From positions 42,912 to 106,911 of the forward strand of contig CALUYE010000006.1 of the NCBI GenBank assembly GCA_944324945.1: 64,000 nucleotides of DNA, read 5' to 3'. Positions 43,059 through 52,441 of the stretch are shown here, piece by piece. The position numbers and the translations under genes are program-made. The number at the start of each line of letters is the position of its first letter. The stretch's first letter is position 1. The DNA comes from Candidatus Gastranaerophilales bacterium (lineage in GTDB: Bacteria > Cyanobacteriota > Vampirovibrionia > Gastranaerophilales > Gastranaerophilaceae). The notes beneath the pieces were generated by a model, which was given only the letters and a program-made list of their open reading frames with translations, had not been told where the DNA came from and did not search any database.

Positions 43059-43563
43059 TGTCTTCTCCTTTATTTTTATTTATTTCTATTTTGTCGTTTA
43101 ATTTTGTGTATTGAATTTTATCTTTCGGGATAATAATTTCTCTATCCAGATATAAAGCCTTAACGCCGAAGCTTTCATTGTAGTCAATTAATTTTGCGCT
43201 CAGGGTTTTTTCGTTTATTTCATCAATTGCATTTTTCAGTTTAATTATTACATCATGACCTTTAAATATAATATATTCTTTTTCGCTTTTAAATTTCCTG
43301 TCAAGTCCCGGGGAAGAAACTTCAAGATAATATTTAAAAGGAATTAATTCATCAAGCATATCCCCTAAGCCTCTTGATAAATTTTCGCAATCAAGATGAG
43401 AAACGCTATGTTCCATACAGTATATAAAAATTCTTAAAAAATAACGATTATTTTCCTTCTCAAGAGATATTTCAAGAGGTATAAGCCCCCACCTCATTGC
43501 GGTATTTTCAATAACGGGGGTAATTAAATCGATTATTTCTCTTTTGTTTAAATATTCTTTCAT
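43051..43563 (-). CDS. rimP: Ribosome maturation factor RimP
   Basis: A 170-residue RimP from the ATG at 43563, with GAGAG upstream (a TTG lies four codons earlier). The N-terminal domain has LRIFIYCMEHSVSHLDCENLSRGLGDML and the signature Y-Y-L-E-V-S-S-P-G-L-D-R. It assists 30S maturation. It is followed by nusA with overlap, the standard order. A terminator-like hairpin lies just upstream in the leader. Confidence 0.92.
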   Translation of the reverse strand: MKEYLNKREIIDLITPVIENTAMRWGLIPLEISLEKENNRYFLRIFIYCMEHSVSHLDCENLSRGLGDMLDELIPFKYYLEVSSPGLDRKFKSEKEYIIFKGHDVIIKLKNAIDEINEKTLSAKLIDYNESFGVKALYLDREIIIPKDKIQYTKLNDKIEINKNKGEDND

Positions 43564-43585
43564 TGTTACTCTCAAACCGTCTTAT

Positions 43586-43620
43586 AAAAAACAAGAACGC
43601 ATCGTTGCTTCATGCGTTCT
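43586..43620 (-). promoter_or_regulatory. Terminator/attenuator hairpin just upstream of rimP-nusA
   Basis: On the minus strand AGAACGCAT pairs with ATGCGTTCT around nine bases and is followed by TTGTTTTTT, about 25 bases before the rimP ATG. It may end the upstream lysozyme gene. However, a TATACT box (43671-43666) lies between that gene and the hairpin, so the hairpin is probably inside the rimP leader and could act as an attenuator. Confidence 0.55.
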
Positions 43621-43717
43621 AGTTTTAAATTATTAAACTAGTTTAAGGATTTAATCCTTAAAGATAGTATATCATTAAATTTTTAAAAAATAAATACAAT
43701 TTTAATCAATGTAAAGT

Positions 43718-45907
43718 TTAGCAAATTGCCTGCAACATTACGGCAACTCCTAACTGCTTATCAACGGCACTTGGATCATACACGCCGTCTTTTACATATT
43801 TTCCGGAGGAATAATTCGTTGTACCTGACCAGACATAAGGAGAATTTACTCCGCGTTTCCTGTAGCCCGTTCCGTTGTAGCGTTCTGCATATTCATAAAG
43901 AGTTGTAACATCATTTTCATCAATAATTTCGGGGTTATGGCTGCTTATGGCATCAATTGCAGCTTCCGTCCAGTCTTCAAAATATATTCCTTTCGGAACA
44001 AGAGTTGTAACTTGTCCTAAAGGTTGACCGTTATGAAGATAGGTATTAAAGTTGCCCGTTGATTCTCTCCAGTGGATTGCAGCGATAAGCTCTGCAGGAA
44101 CCCCTGTAGCATCTTCAACTTTTTGATATTTATCCATATTTGCTTCATAGTTTGCTTTAAATTTATCTAAATCGGCCTGTTGGTTTGAAGTTAAATTTGT
44201 TTCAAAATCAAAATCATAAGTTCCGACTTTATTTTGCGATTGTATTTTTAAAGCTTCTTTTTCGTTTATTTTTTCGTTTATTTTATCAAGCTCTTTTTGC
44301 TTTGTCTCAAGTATTTCTTGAGCGTTTTTAAGTTCGCTTTCTTTTATTTTTTCATAGTTTTCTTTTGCATTATCGTAATTTTGTTGAGCCTGTTTTGTAC
44401 TCTTTGAAATTAATGATTCAATATTTTCTTCAAGCTCCGTTTTGGTTTTTTCAAGTTCTTCAAGCTTTTCATTTAATTTTTCAAGCCCGTTATCGCCTGT
44501 TTTAAGCTCAGACAATTTTTCTTTTGTTTGTTTAATTTGTTCTTCGTCTTGCTGAACTTTTTTGTTTGCTTCTTCAATTTGACTTTCTAAGGATGCGATT
44601 TTTTCATCAATTTTTGCCTGTTGCTCGGGATCATCTGTTTTTTGGCTTTCAAGAGCACTTTTTGAACTTTCAAGCGCTTGAAGATTTGATTTATCAGCAC
44701 TTAAAGTTGCGTTTTGCTGTGTTAGTTCATTTTGTGTTGCAGAAATTTCAAGCTCAACTTCATTAATTGATTTTTGAGTTGAATCAATTTGAGAAATTGT
44801 ATCTTTTAAAGGTATAAATAATTGTTTAAGTTCAGGATTTTTTTCAATTTCAGATTCAAGTGCTTTTTCATATTCTTCTTTTGCGTTATCAAGATTTTCT
44901 TGCGCTTCTTTTAGTACTTCATTTTCGCCTGAATATATTTTATTTACGTTATCCTGTGCTTCTTGAACTTCTGATGATTGTTTTGTTTTCTCGTTTTTCA
45001 ATTCATCAAGCGTCATATTATCAATTGTTTTTTCTTGAACGGTTGCCGTTTTTGAACTTCTTGCACTTCCGTAAGTATTTTTTGGAGATATTGCATTTAA
45101 GGAAGAATCGGCACTATAGGTCTTTTTATCTTCTGTTTTATCCACAACTTCTTGTTTTGTATTATCAAAATCAAGCTTGTTGTCATAAGAAAAATCGCCT
45201 TCTAAAATATCATAATATGCGCTTTTAATATCGTTTTGAGATATTTCGTCGCTATAGCCATCGTATGCTTTTATGTATTGTTCAAATTTTTCCTGTTCTT
45301 CAAGGCTCAAAGTGCCGTCTTTATCAATATCAAGTTCTTCAAATACTTTTTCATTTTTATACATTTCATCAAGAAGCGCTTGTGTTGCATCTTCTCCTTT
45401 TAATTCTTCATCATCCAAAACAACATCACGCTTTTGATATTCGCCGTTATAGATATCTTCAACACCCATAGCTAAATCATCAAAAGTTAATTCATCATCC
45501 GATTCGTTTTCATCAGATGTTCCTTGAATATTTCTTAAAAATACACCTATTTCTTCACTGTCTAAATCGTCGCTTTTATCAATATCAAGTGCATTTTTAA
45601 CATTTTCATCACTTAATACTTCATTTAAAAGTTCTCTCATTAAATCACTGTCATCATCCGATTGTTCATCATTATCAACAAGTTTACCATCCTCTACTTC
45701 CATTTTCATAATATCAGAAAGACTTTTTGATAAAATTTCACTATCAGCGCCATAGTTTTCTTTTAAAAAATCTTTAAATTCGTCTTTGTGTTTAAAAATG
45801 CTGATTGAAGCATTTTCATCGTCATACAAAGAAATATCCTGACCTTTTTTAATAAGTTCGTCAAGATAATAATTTTTAAATTCTTCCTTAATAGAACGTA
45901 GATTCAT
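43718..45907 (-). CDS. EF-hand and coiled-coil protein with C-terminal lysozyme-like domain
   Basis: A 729-residue protein from the ATG at 45907 (AGGAG ten bases upstream; a GTG two codons earlier is possible). The first ~240 residues are very acidic and hold a canonical EF-hand (DIDKDGTLSLEE at about 195-206) and a weaker one (DIDKSDDLDSEE at 110-121). Residues ~290-570 are a long coiled coil. The last ~145 residues match a phage/bacterial lysozyme-like family (GVPAELIAAIHWRESTGNF, then YNGTGYRKRGVNSPYVWSG, then VDKQLGVAVML), with the Glu of H-W-R-E-S as the likely catalytic acid. No signal peptide is seen. Wall cleavage is inference; the domain order is unusual. Confidence 0.75.
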   Translation of the reverse strand: MNLRSIKEEFKNYYLDELIKKGQDISLYDDENASISIFKHKDEFKDFLKENYGADSEILSKSLSDIMKMEVEDGKLVDNDEQSDDDSDLMRELLNEVLSDENVKNALDIDKSDDLDSEEIGVFLRNIQGTSDENESDDELTFDDLAMGVEDIYNGEYQKRDVVLDDEELKGEDATQALLDEMYKNEKVFEELDIDKDGTLSLEEQEKFEQYIKAYDGYSDEISQNDIKSAYYDILEGDFSYDNKLDFDNTKQEVVDKTEDKKTYSADSSLNAISPKNTYGSARSSKTATVQEKTIDNMTLDELKNEKTKQSSEVQEAQDNVNKIYSGENEVLKEAQENLDNAKEEYEKALESEIEKNPELKQLFIPLKDTISQIDSTQKSINEVELEISATQNELTQQNATLSADKSNLQALESSKSALESQKTDDPEQQAKIDEKIASLESQIEEANKKVQQDEEQIKQTKEKLSELKTGDNGLEKLNEKLEELEKTKTELEENIESLISKSTKQAQQNYDNAKENYEKIKESELKNAQEILETKQKELDKINEKINEKEALKIQSQNKVGTYDFDFETNLTSNQQADLDKFKANYEANMDKYQKVEDATGVPAELIAAIHWRESTGNFNTYLHNGQPLGQVTTLVPKGIYFEDWTEAAIDAISSHNPEIIDENDVTTLYEYAERYNGTGYRKRGVNSPYVWSGTTNYSSGKYVKDGVYDPSAVDKQLGVAVMLQAIC

Positions 45908-45981
45908 ACACACATTTCTCCTGAATTTATTAACGGAAGAATTAAGCTAAACTTTAAATATCGTTACAAAAATTTACACAT

Positions 45982-46009
45982 AAAAACAGCCATTTTCATG
46001 GCTGTTTTT
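45982..46009. terminator. Terminator downstream of rubredoxin
   Basis: AAAAACAGCCA and its complement around a six-base loop, with T runs in both directions. It lies between the rubredoxin stop and the start of the EF-hand lysozyme gene. Confidence 0.8.
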
Positions 46010-46025
46010 TATTAATTTATAAAAT

Positions 46026-46184
46026 CTATTCTTTTGAAAATTCGTCTTTACCGACAGAGCATAAAGGACATAGCCAATCCGAAGGTAAATCTTCAAATTT
46101 TGTACCGGGGGCAATATTTTGACTGTCATCACCTAAATCTTCATCGTATATATATCCGCACACATTACATACGTATTTTGCCAT
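46026..46184 (-). CDS. Rubredoxin
   Basis: A 52-residue protein found by direct translation. It starts [19 protein letters not shown], with Cys6-N-V-Cys9-G-Y and Cys39-P-L-Cys42, the four ligands of the single-iron rubredoxin site, plus the conserved [12 protein letters not shown] aromatic core. GGAG lies before the ATG at normal spacing and a terminator follows, so it is monocistronic. Rubredoxins carry single electrons in anaerobes, often to oxidases, rubrerythrins or peroxide-detoxifying enzymes. The partner is not adjacent. Confidence 0.95.
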   Translation of the reverse strand: MAKYVCNVCGYIYDEDLGDDSQNIAPGTKFEDLPSDWLCPLCSVGKDEFSKE

Positions 46185-46292
46185 AATTTTCTCCTTATTT
46201 AGCTACATAACAAATGATATATTAATTTTAAACATATTTCCGTTGTTTTTACAACTGTTTAAAAGGATAATTAAAACATAAAATCAACTAAA

Positions 46293-46323
46293 TTGACCAT
46301 GATTTTTGTTTTTAGTTTATAAT
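46293..46323 (+). promoter_or_regulatory. Putative promoter of tig-clpP-clpX
   Basis: TTGACC (46293-46298) and TATAAT (46318-46323) with a 19-base spacer, or the overlapping TTTATA with 17. The expected start is near 46330, about 30 bases before the trigger factor ATG. Confidence 0.5.
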
Positions 46324-46359
46324 ATATTAGCATGTAATATATTATAATTGAGAGGTGCC

Positions 46360-47649
46360 ATGACAAATTCAGTTAAAATTGATGACAAAAATATTGCAAC
46401 ATTTGATATAAAAATTGATTCAAAAGTTGTTAAAGACGCATACGAAAGAACACTTAAAGCATACGCTTCAAACGTTAATATCGCAGGTTTTAGAAGAGGA
46501 AAAGCGCCTGCTCCGATTGTTGAAAAATATGTCGGTCAAGAAAGAATTAAAGCGGAAGTAATAGACAGATTATTCCCCTCAGAATTTCAAAAAGTGGTTG
46601 ATGAAAACAAACTTGACGTTGCTTTTCGCCCTAATATTGAAAAAATGGATTTCGAACTTGGAAAAGATGTTGAACTTAAAGTTTCCGTTGAACTAAAACC
46701 TGAAGTTAAATTAGGTCAATATAAAGACAATGAACTTGAATACGAAGAATTTAAAAATGAACCCGATGCGCTTGAAAAAGAGCTTGAACAGGTTCAACAA
46801 AGATTTGCAACTCTAAAAGAAGCAGATAGACCCGCAACAAATAAAGATACCGTTGTATTTGATTTTGAAGGGTTTGTTGGTGATGAAAAAATTGAACACG
46901 GCGAAGGTAAAAACTACAGCTTAAATATAGCTCATTCAAACTTCATCCCCGGGTTTGCCGAAGCTCTTGTAGGACATTCAAAAGGCGAAGAATTTACAAT
47001 TGATGTAGAATTCCCTTCCGATTACCACGAAGAAAAATTAAAAGGTGCAAAAGCTCAGTTTAAGATTAAAATGAATGACGTAAAAGAAAGAATTTTACCC
47101 GAACTTAATGACGAATTAGCCAAAAAAGCAGGTAAAGACACACTTGAATTATTAAAAGAAGATATCCAAAAATATCTTGAAAACCTTGCAAAAAATGAAA
47201 ACAGCAAAAGAAAATCCGAAGTTATATTTAACAAAGTATTAGATACAACTCAAATCAACATTCAAGATACCATGCTTGATAGAGAGTATCAGGCAATTAT
47301 GGATGATGCCAGAGAACAGGCTAAATATTCAAATCAGGATTTTGACAAGCTTGTTGAAAAAGAAGGCAAGGAAAACGTTGAAAAGCGCTTTTATGACGAA
47401 GCAAAGAAAAGAATTACAAATTCACTTATAATTGAAAAAATTGCACGCGAAGAAAACATAAGAGCGGATCAAAAAGACATAATGAATCAAATTAATCAAA
47501 CAGCGGCAATGTATGGTATGGCGCCTGTTCAGTTCTTTGAAGAAATAAGGAAAAATCCTTCTTCATTGGCTGTTATCTCGCAACAAATAGTTGCAGGAAA
47601 AGTTAATGACTTTTTGATTGAAAACAACAAATTCAGCGCAAAAAACTAA
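46360..47649 (+). CDS. tig: Trigger factor
   Basis: A 429-residue trigger factor from the ATG at 46360 with AGAGGT upstream; a TTG at 46348 is in frame but is less likely. The N-terminal ribosome-binding part has the signature GFRRGKAPAPIVEKY (residues ~41-55 in this numbering). A PPIase domain (NKDTVVFDFEGFVGDEKIE) and a helical C-terminal chaperone domain follow. It folds nascent chains at the ribosome exit. It is followed by clpP and clpX in the common order, with 21 and 29 base gaps, so one operon is likely. Confidence 0.95.
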   Translation: MTNSVKIDDKNIATFDIKIDSKVVKDAYERTLKAYASNVNIAGFRRGKAPAPIVEKYVGQERIKAEVIDRLFPSEFQKVVDENKLDVAFRPNIEKMDFELGKDVELKVSVELKPEVKLGQYKDNELEYEEFKNEPDALEKELEQVQQRFATLKEADRPATNKDTVVFDFEGFVGDEKIEHGEGKNYSLNIAHSNFIPGFAEALVGHSKGEEFTIDVEFPSDYHEEKLKGAKAQFKIKMNDVKERILPELNDELAKKAGKDTLELLKEDIQKYLENLAKNENSKRKSEVIFNKVLDTTQINIQDTMLDREYQAIMDDAREQAKYSNQDFDKLVEKEGKENVEKRFYDEAKKRITNSLIIEKIAREENIRADQKDIMNQINQTAAMYGMAPVQFFEEIRKNPSSLAVISQQIVAGKVNDFLIENNKFSAKN

Positions 47650-47670
47650 ACAAATGAAAGGATAAACAAG

Positions 47671-48261
47671 ATGAGTTTCGTACCCGTAGTTATAGAGCAG
47701 TCTTCAAGAGGTGAAAGATCCTTTGATATATTTTCAAGACTTTTAAGAGAAAGAATAATATTCCTAGGTACACCGATTGATGATATGGTTGCTAATTTAA
47801 TAGTAGCTCAAATGTTATTATTGGATAGCGAAAACCCTGAAAAAGATATTATGTTATACATTAACTCTCCGGGCGGTTCGGTTACTGCGGGCTTTGCAAT
47901 TTATGATACAATGCAACACATTAGAGCGGACGTATCAACAATTTGTCTTGGACAGGCAGCGTCTATGGGAGCATTCTTATTATCTTCAGGTGCCAAAGGA
48001 AAAAGACTTGCACTGCCTCACTCAAGAGTTTTAATTCACCAACCCTTGGGCGGTGCTCAAGGCCAGGCAACAGATATTGAAATTCAAGCAAATGAAATTT
48101 TAAGAATTAAAAAATCCCTAAATTCGATTCTTGCTTCAAATACAGGTCAACCGTTGAAAAAAATCGAAAAAGATACAGACAGAGACTACATAATGACAGC
48201 AGATGAAGCAGTTGAATACGGTATGATTGATAAAGTCATAACGCTTGAAAACAACAACTAA
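47671..48261 (+). CDS. clpP: ATP-dependent Clp protease proteolytic subunit
   Basis: A 196-residue ClpP with the serine protease triad: Ser98 (GQAASMGAF), His123 (SRVLIHQP) and Asp near 172. The N-terminus [20 protein letters not shown] is typical. It forms the tetradecameric chamber served by the downstream ClpX. AAAGGAT precedes the ATG. Confidence 0.97.
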   Translation: MSFVPVVIEQSSRGERSFDIFSRLLRERIIFLGTPIDDMVANLIVAQMLLLDSENPEKDIMLYINSPGGSVTAGFAIYDTMQHIRADVSTICLGQAASMGAFLLSSGAKGKRLALPHSRVLIHQPLGGAQGQATDIEIQANEILRIKKSLNSILASNTGQPLKKIEKDTDRDYIMTADEAVEYGMIDKVITLENNN

Positions 48262-48290
48262 CGTTTATAAGTCAATAAAGGAATTTATAC

Positions 48291-49589
48291 ATGGCTAAAA
48301 CTACAGATCCTAATTTAAAATGTTCTTTTTGCGGAAAAACGCAAGATCAGGTTAAAAAGCTAATCGCAGGGCCTGATGTATGTATTTGCGACGAGTGCAT
48401 TGAATTATGCAATGAAATTTTAGATGAGGAATTATTTAACTTTAAACAGGAAAATAAAGAAGACAACAGCGAAAAGGACTTTTCGTCAGTTCCGAAACCG
48501 CAGGAAATCAAAGCTTATCTTGACGAGCATATAGTTGGTCAGGATGATGCCAAAAAAGTGCTTTCTGTTGCCGTGTATAACCACTATAAAAGAATCGCAC
48601 ACAATATGGAGCATCCTGAATCCGATATAGAAATTCAAAAAAGTAATATTCTTTTAGTAGGTCCTACAGGTTCAGGTAAAACATTATTAGCTCAAACATT
48701 GGCTAAAATGCTTAATGTGCCTTTTGCGGTTGCCGATGCTACAACATTAACCGAAGCAGGGTATGTGGGGGATGATGTTGAAAATATCTTATTGAGACTT
48801 TATCAAAGTGCTGATTACGATGCTAAAAAAGCCGAACGAGGCATAATTTATATTGATGAAATCGATAAAATTGCAAGAAAATCGGAAAATCCTTCAATTA
48901 CAAGAGATGTCTCGGGCGAAGGCGTTCAACAGGCGCTTTTGAAAATGATTGAAGGAACAATCGCAAACGTTCCTCCTCAAGGAGGCAGAAAGCATCCTCA
49001 TCAGGAATTTATTCAAATTGATACAAATAACATCTTATTTATTGTAGGCGGTGCTTTTGTAGGGCTTGAAAAAATTGTTGAAAGACGCGCAGGAACAACA
49101 AGCTCCGTAGGTTTTGGTTCCGCTTCTTTATCAATCGAAGAAAAAGAAAGAGAAAGCGCTAAAATCTTAAAGAAATTACAGCCTGACGATTTATTAAAAT
49201 TCGGCTTAATTCCTGAATTCATAGGCAGAATCCCGATATATACGGTTTTAGATCCGCTTGATGAAAAAACTCTTAAGATGATTTTAACGGAACCTAAAAA
49301 CGCAATTATCAAACAATACGCCTGCTTAATGGATATGGATGGCGTTAAATTGAGATTCGAAGACGATGCTATTGATTTAATAGCAAAAGAAGCACTGAAA
49401 AGAAAAACGGGTGCGCGTGCGCTTCGATCAATCGTTGAAGAAATTATGCTTGATATAATGTATGAAATCCCATCAAAAGAAGACGTTAAAGAATTTGTCG
49501 TAACGAAAGAGATGGTTGAAAAAAAGCAGCAGAATCCGCAAGGGGAAGTGGTTCAGCTCCCGACCAAGCATAGAGAAGAAATTGCATAA
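48291..49589 (+). CDS. clpX: ATP-dependent Clp protease ATP-binding subunit ClpX
   Basis: A 432-residue AAA+ unfoldase. The N-terminal zinc domain has Cys11-S-F-Cys14 and Cys33-x2-Cys36. Walker A is GPTGSGKT and Walker B reads [21 protein letters not shown] and the [13 protein letters not shown] loop are ClpX hallmarks, and I-G-F-x loops for ClpP binding are expected near [10 protein letters not shown]. It delivers substrates to ClpP. Confidence 0.97.
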   Translation: MAKTTDPNLKCSFCGKTQDQVKKLIAGPDVCICDECIELCNEILDEELFNFKQENKEDNSEKDFSSVPKPQEIKAYLDEHIVGQDDAKKVLSVAVYNHYKRIAHNMEHPESDIEIQKSNILLVGPTGSGKTLLAQTLAKMLNVPFAVADATTLTEAGYVGDDVENILLRLYQSADYDAKKAERGIIYIDEIDKIARKSENPSITRDVSGEGVQQALLKMIEGTIANVPPQGGRKHPHQEFIQIDTNNILFIVGGAFVGLEKIVERRAGTTSSVGFGSASLSIEEKERESAKILKKLQPDDLLKFGLIPEFIGRIPIYTVLDPLDEKTLKMILTEPKNAIIKQYACLMDMDGVKLRFEDDAIDLIAKEALKRKTGARALRSIVEEIMLDIMYEIPSKEDVKEFVVTKEMVEKKQQNPQGEVVQLPTKHREEIA

Positions 49590-49591
49590 AT

Positions 49592-49621
49592 AAAATAGCG
49601 GTTATAATTAACCGCTATTTT
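49592..49621. terminator. Bidirectional terminator between clpX and the LicD-family gene
   Basis: AAAATAGCGGTTA and its complement (49609-49621) around a four-base loop, followed by T residues on the plus strand. It is just past the stops of both convergent genes. Confidence 0.85.
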
Positions 49622-49624
49622 TTA

Positions 49625-50695
49625 TTAATCGTCTTTTCGATGCATTGCCCCTGGATAAACGGGCAATTTATCATAACGCTCATAAATACTTTTTAAACAT
49701 TCATGCGCGTTATTTGGCGCCCAAAACTCAACGTCTTCAAATTTTAATTTTACAAGCGGGAAAATATCTTCCCATCTTCTTAAATTTTGTATTTTATAAT
49801 TATAAAAATCAAAATTATCGACCCCCGCCCAGATTACATTACTTTTTTTAACTATATCTTTATTTAAAGATAATTCATTTTCATACATTTTAAAAACATC
49901 GTCATATTTTGACAAAACCGATTTCTTATTTTTAATTTTTTCAACATACGCACCAAGCGTTTTTGTATTATGAAATTCATTATAATAATCAAGCGCAAAA
50001 AAATCTAAAACAACATAATTACTATATATTCCGCGATAAACTTTAAAACTTGTAAGCCGTTTTAAGCAAAAAATCTTATTCGGGAAATTTTTAAAACATT
50101 CTTTAAGTCTTTTTTCATAACCTCTATCTTGCCAATTACTTGTGTCTATAAAAATATATTTTTTGCTTAAATATTTTTCTAATTTTCTATAATCTTCGCG
50201 CATTAAAGAAAAATCCATATCATCATCCCAAGGCACAAACCCCTTATGTCTATAAGCACCCAAAAGCGTCCCATCATCCATAAAAGGTTTTAAACCCGTA
50301 TTTATTTCAATATCTAATAAAACTTCTTTTGCAAATTCAACTTCCCTAAGCTGCAATTCCCTTATATAACCATCATTGTGTTTTAATATATTGGGATTTA
50401 TTTTATCGGTTATTGATTTTACAATGTTTAAATCATTATTTACAATATCCGGTTTCAATTTATTTATTTTTGATTTTTCTTCAAAATTTTTTAATGTATC
50501 ATCAATATTATCTTTTATATATGGCTTAAGGTAGCTAAGATAATTTATTAAATCCTTATATATCCTTCCTCTTGTATATTCAAAAGTAAACCAAAGTATT
50601 CTTTTTTTAATGAAATAGTTTCTGTAGCCATATCTATCTTTTTCGAAAAATATTTTTTTAATTTCCTCTAACAAATTAAAATCAGTTTTTGTCAT
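49625..50695 (-). CDS. LicD-family nucleotidyl/phosphotransferase
   Basis: A 356-residue protein from the ATG at 50695 (GGA upstream; a TTG is in frame at 50716). Its core is the LicD signature DDGTLLGAYRHKGFVPWDDD followed by MDFSLMREDY at about residues 140-167, a nucleotidyltransferase-like active site with paired Asp residues. LicD proteins add phosphocholine or related groups to surface glycans. The first ~110 residues are an extra helical region found in some capsule-linked members. No choline uptake genes or other surface glycan genes are nearby, so the donor is unknown. Confidence 0.85.
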   Translation of the reverse strand: MTKTDFNLLEEIKKIFFEKDRYGYRNYFIKKRILWFTFEYTRGRIYKDLINYLSYLKPYIKDNIDDTLKNFEEKSKINKLKPDIVNNDLNIVKSITDKINPNILKHNDGYIRELQLREVEFAKEVLLDIEINTGLKPFMDDGTLLGAYRHKGFVPWDDDMDFSLMREDYRKLEKYLSKKYIFIDTSNWQDRGYEKRLKECFKNFPNKIFCLKRLTSFKVYRGIYSNYVVLDFFALDYYNEFHNTKTLGAYVEKIKNKKSVLSKYDDVFKMYENELSLNKDIVKKSNVIWAGVDNFDFYNYKIQNLRRWEDIFPLVKLKFEDVEFWAPNNAHECLKSIYERYDKLPVYPGAMHRKDD

Positions 50696-50760
50696 ATTGC
50701 GTTCCTTAATGTACAAAATTAACCTTTATAAACATGACTTCTTAATATTTTATTTAAAAT

Positions 50761-50918
50761 GTTAAGAGCCTTTAAAATTAAGATATATCTATATTATCAC
50801 AAATATAATATTGTGTATTTGTGTATTTATAATTATTTTTTATTGGGGCTAATTTAGTAATTGCGCCTTAATTTGAATTAAATTTTAACATTTTAAATAA
50901 AACGTTAAGAGCCTTTAA
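50761..50918. repeat. Direct repeat of 15 bases in the LicD-prepilin intergenic region
   Basis: GTTAAGAGCCTTTAA occurs at 50761-50775 and again at 50904-50918, each preceded by a similar A/T-rich TAAAA-Y. The interval between them is A/T-rich and holds no gene. It may be a duplicated regulatory site or a small dispersed repeat. Confidence 0.5.
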
Positions 50919-50934
50919 TTGATTAAAAATTTTT

Positions 50935-51693
50935 TTAAATTTCTTTATTTAACCATTCAGTTGCGCGCTTGCCCGTGAGTATTTTGCCATCAGCCCTGAT
51001 TCCAAAGCCAAAAGGAGCTTCGCCTTTATTTATGCCGTCTATATCCATACAAAATACTTTATAAATCCTATCAAATCCGTTAGCATCGCGATGAAGATAC
51101 ACTCCATTCTCTTTTCCGCCATAGTATCTTTTGCCGACATTTGATGAAGTACCATAATCAAATTCCCAGCCGAAATGATGCCCGGGGCTTGTCTGGTAAT
51201 ATATAATTCCGTCCGTTGTAACTATTTCTTCCCCTGAATCTGTATTTTCGCTACATGCGATATCCGCCTGTTTCTGATTTAGTTCTAATGTTAAAGTTTG
51301 ACCCGTATAATTTCCGTCAGGATCTGCAGGATCTCCTTCAACCATTTTATAACCAACATCTAGTCTTGTTGAAAAGGCATAAGGGTTAGAAAGTTTATTT
51401 TCCGAACACTTAACGCTTTTTGTTGATATGCAATCAGCAAATGTTTCACAAAAATATGTAGCGCTGTTAACCGTCTTTCCTCCCGCCATAACACCAAGGT
51501 CGCCGTCTTGATAGTATTTATCTGATGATACGAGTTCTTTAATCACCGTATTTAGAGTATTATATCCTTTTTTAAATTTCATAACTTTTTCATCGGGAGA
51601 AGATTGAAAAGCCATAGGTATAAGTATCATAGTTAAAACGCCAATTAGCACAAGAACGATTAAAATTTCAGCTAAAGTAAAAGCTTTTTTCAT
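50935..51693 (-). CDS. Type IV pilin-like / pseudopilin protein
   Basis: A 252-residue protein starting at the ATG at 51693 with GGAG upstream; the frame extends 27 codons further without support. The N-terminus MKKAFTLAEILIVLVLIGV is a class III prepilin signal. A basic leader is followed by FTLAE with the +5 Glu and a hydrophobic helix. The residue before the cleavage site is Ala, not the usual Gly. The globular part has several cysteines (YFCETFADCIS, VKCSE, IACSE, VFCMD), probably disulfides. It could be a minor pilin, a T2SS pseudopilin or a DNA-uptake pilin. No assembly genes are nearby. Confidence 0.8.
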   Translation of the reverse strand: MKKAFTLAEILIVLVLIGVLTMILIPMAFQSSPDEKVMKFKKGYNTLNTVIKELVSSDKYYQDGDLGVMAGGKTVNSATYFCETFADCISTKSVKCSENKLSNPYAFSTRLDVGYKMVEGDPADPDGNYTGQTLTLELNQKQADIACSENTDSGEEIVTTDGIIYYQTSPGHHFGWEFDYGTSSNVGKRYYGGKENGVYLHRDANGFDRIYKVFCMDIDGINKGEAPFGFGIRADGKILTGKRATEWLNKEI

Positions 51694-51864
51694 AAATACT
51701 CCTTCTATATCGCTATTTTTATAAAAGTAATCATATATATTGATTACATGATTATACATAAATAGGTAATACATGTGAAGAATTATATTAAAAATAATTA
51801 ATAGTATTGTTTATTGGTAGTTATATATAGTGTATTTTAGTCATATTAGCGAGGAATGTTACTT

Positions 51865-52197
51865 ATGTTTTATTGTGATAAGAAATTTATAGGTAATGTC
51901 ATTAAGACATTCAGGAAAAAATCCAAAATAAAACAAAGTGAACTTGCCGAAAAAATAGGTATCAGCGAAAAGCATTTAAGTAAAATTGAAACAGGAAAAA
52001 ACTACCCCTCGCTTGATAACTTTTTAAAAATGGCGGACATTTTAAAATTCAAGCTTGATGATTTCGGGCTAAATACATCGATTTCATCCGATAATCCCGA
52101 TAAAAACAGATTAATTAAGCTTATCTACGAAGCAAGTGATTGCGAAATATCTTCTTATTTAAAAATTATTGATGCAATAAAAGAAATTATAAGATAA
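51865..52197 (+). CDS. XRE-family transcriptional regulator
   Basis: A 110-residue protein with one Cro/C1-type helix-turn-helix (about 10-65): IKTFRKKSKIKQSELAEKIG, then ISEKHLSKIETGKNYPSLD. The C-terminal part is a short helix pair without a ligand domain. I take the ATG at 51865, with GAGG ten bases upstream; the ATG at 51856 is too close to the same site. It is divergent from the prepilin gene, which it may regulate; this is inference. Confidence 0.85.
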   Translation: MFYCDKKFIGNVIKTFRKKSKIKQSELAEKIGISEKHLSKIETGKNYPSLDNFLKMADILKFKLDDFGLNTSISSDNPDKNRLIKLIYEASDCEISSYLKIIDAIKEIIR

Positions 52198-52441
52198 AAA
52201 AAGGGAGGTTATCAAAACCCCCATTTCCCCATTAAAAAATTTTCGTTATTTAATAAACCAGTATTAGTTTCATTTATACTTATATTTTAAACTAAGCGAT
52301 TTATTAAGGCAAATTTATTAAAAGGTTTTAGGATGATTTTTAAAAAATCTTAATATTATTGAATTTAAGAGTGTTTTAAATGTTAAAATATGTTAAGATA
52401 TTACATAATGAAAAAACAAAAAACTTCATTAAAATAAAACC

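Noticed and set aside
44860..45228. Long plus-strand frames opposite the EF-hand lysozyme
   Set aside because: They are antisense frames created by the biased Glu/Gln/Lys codons of the coiled coil. Their Leu/Phe/Tyr/His-rich translations match no fold.
46318..46350. Leaderless start for tig at the ATG at 46332
   Set aside because: That ATG is out of frame with trigger factor and is followed by a stop within a few codons. The real ATG at 46360 has an AGAGGT site.
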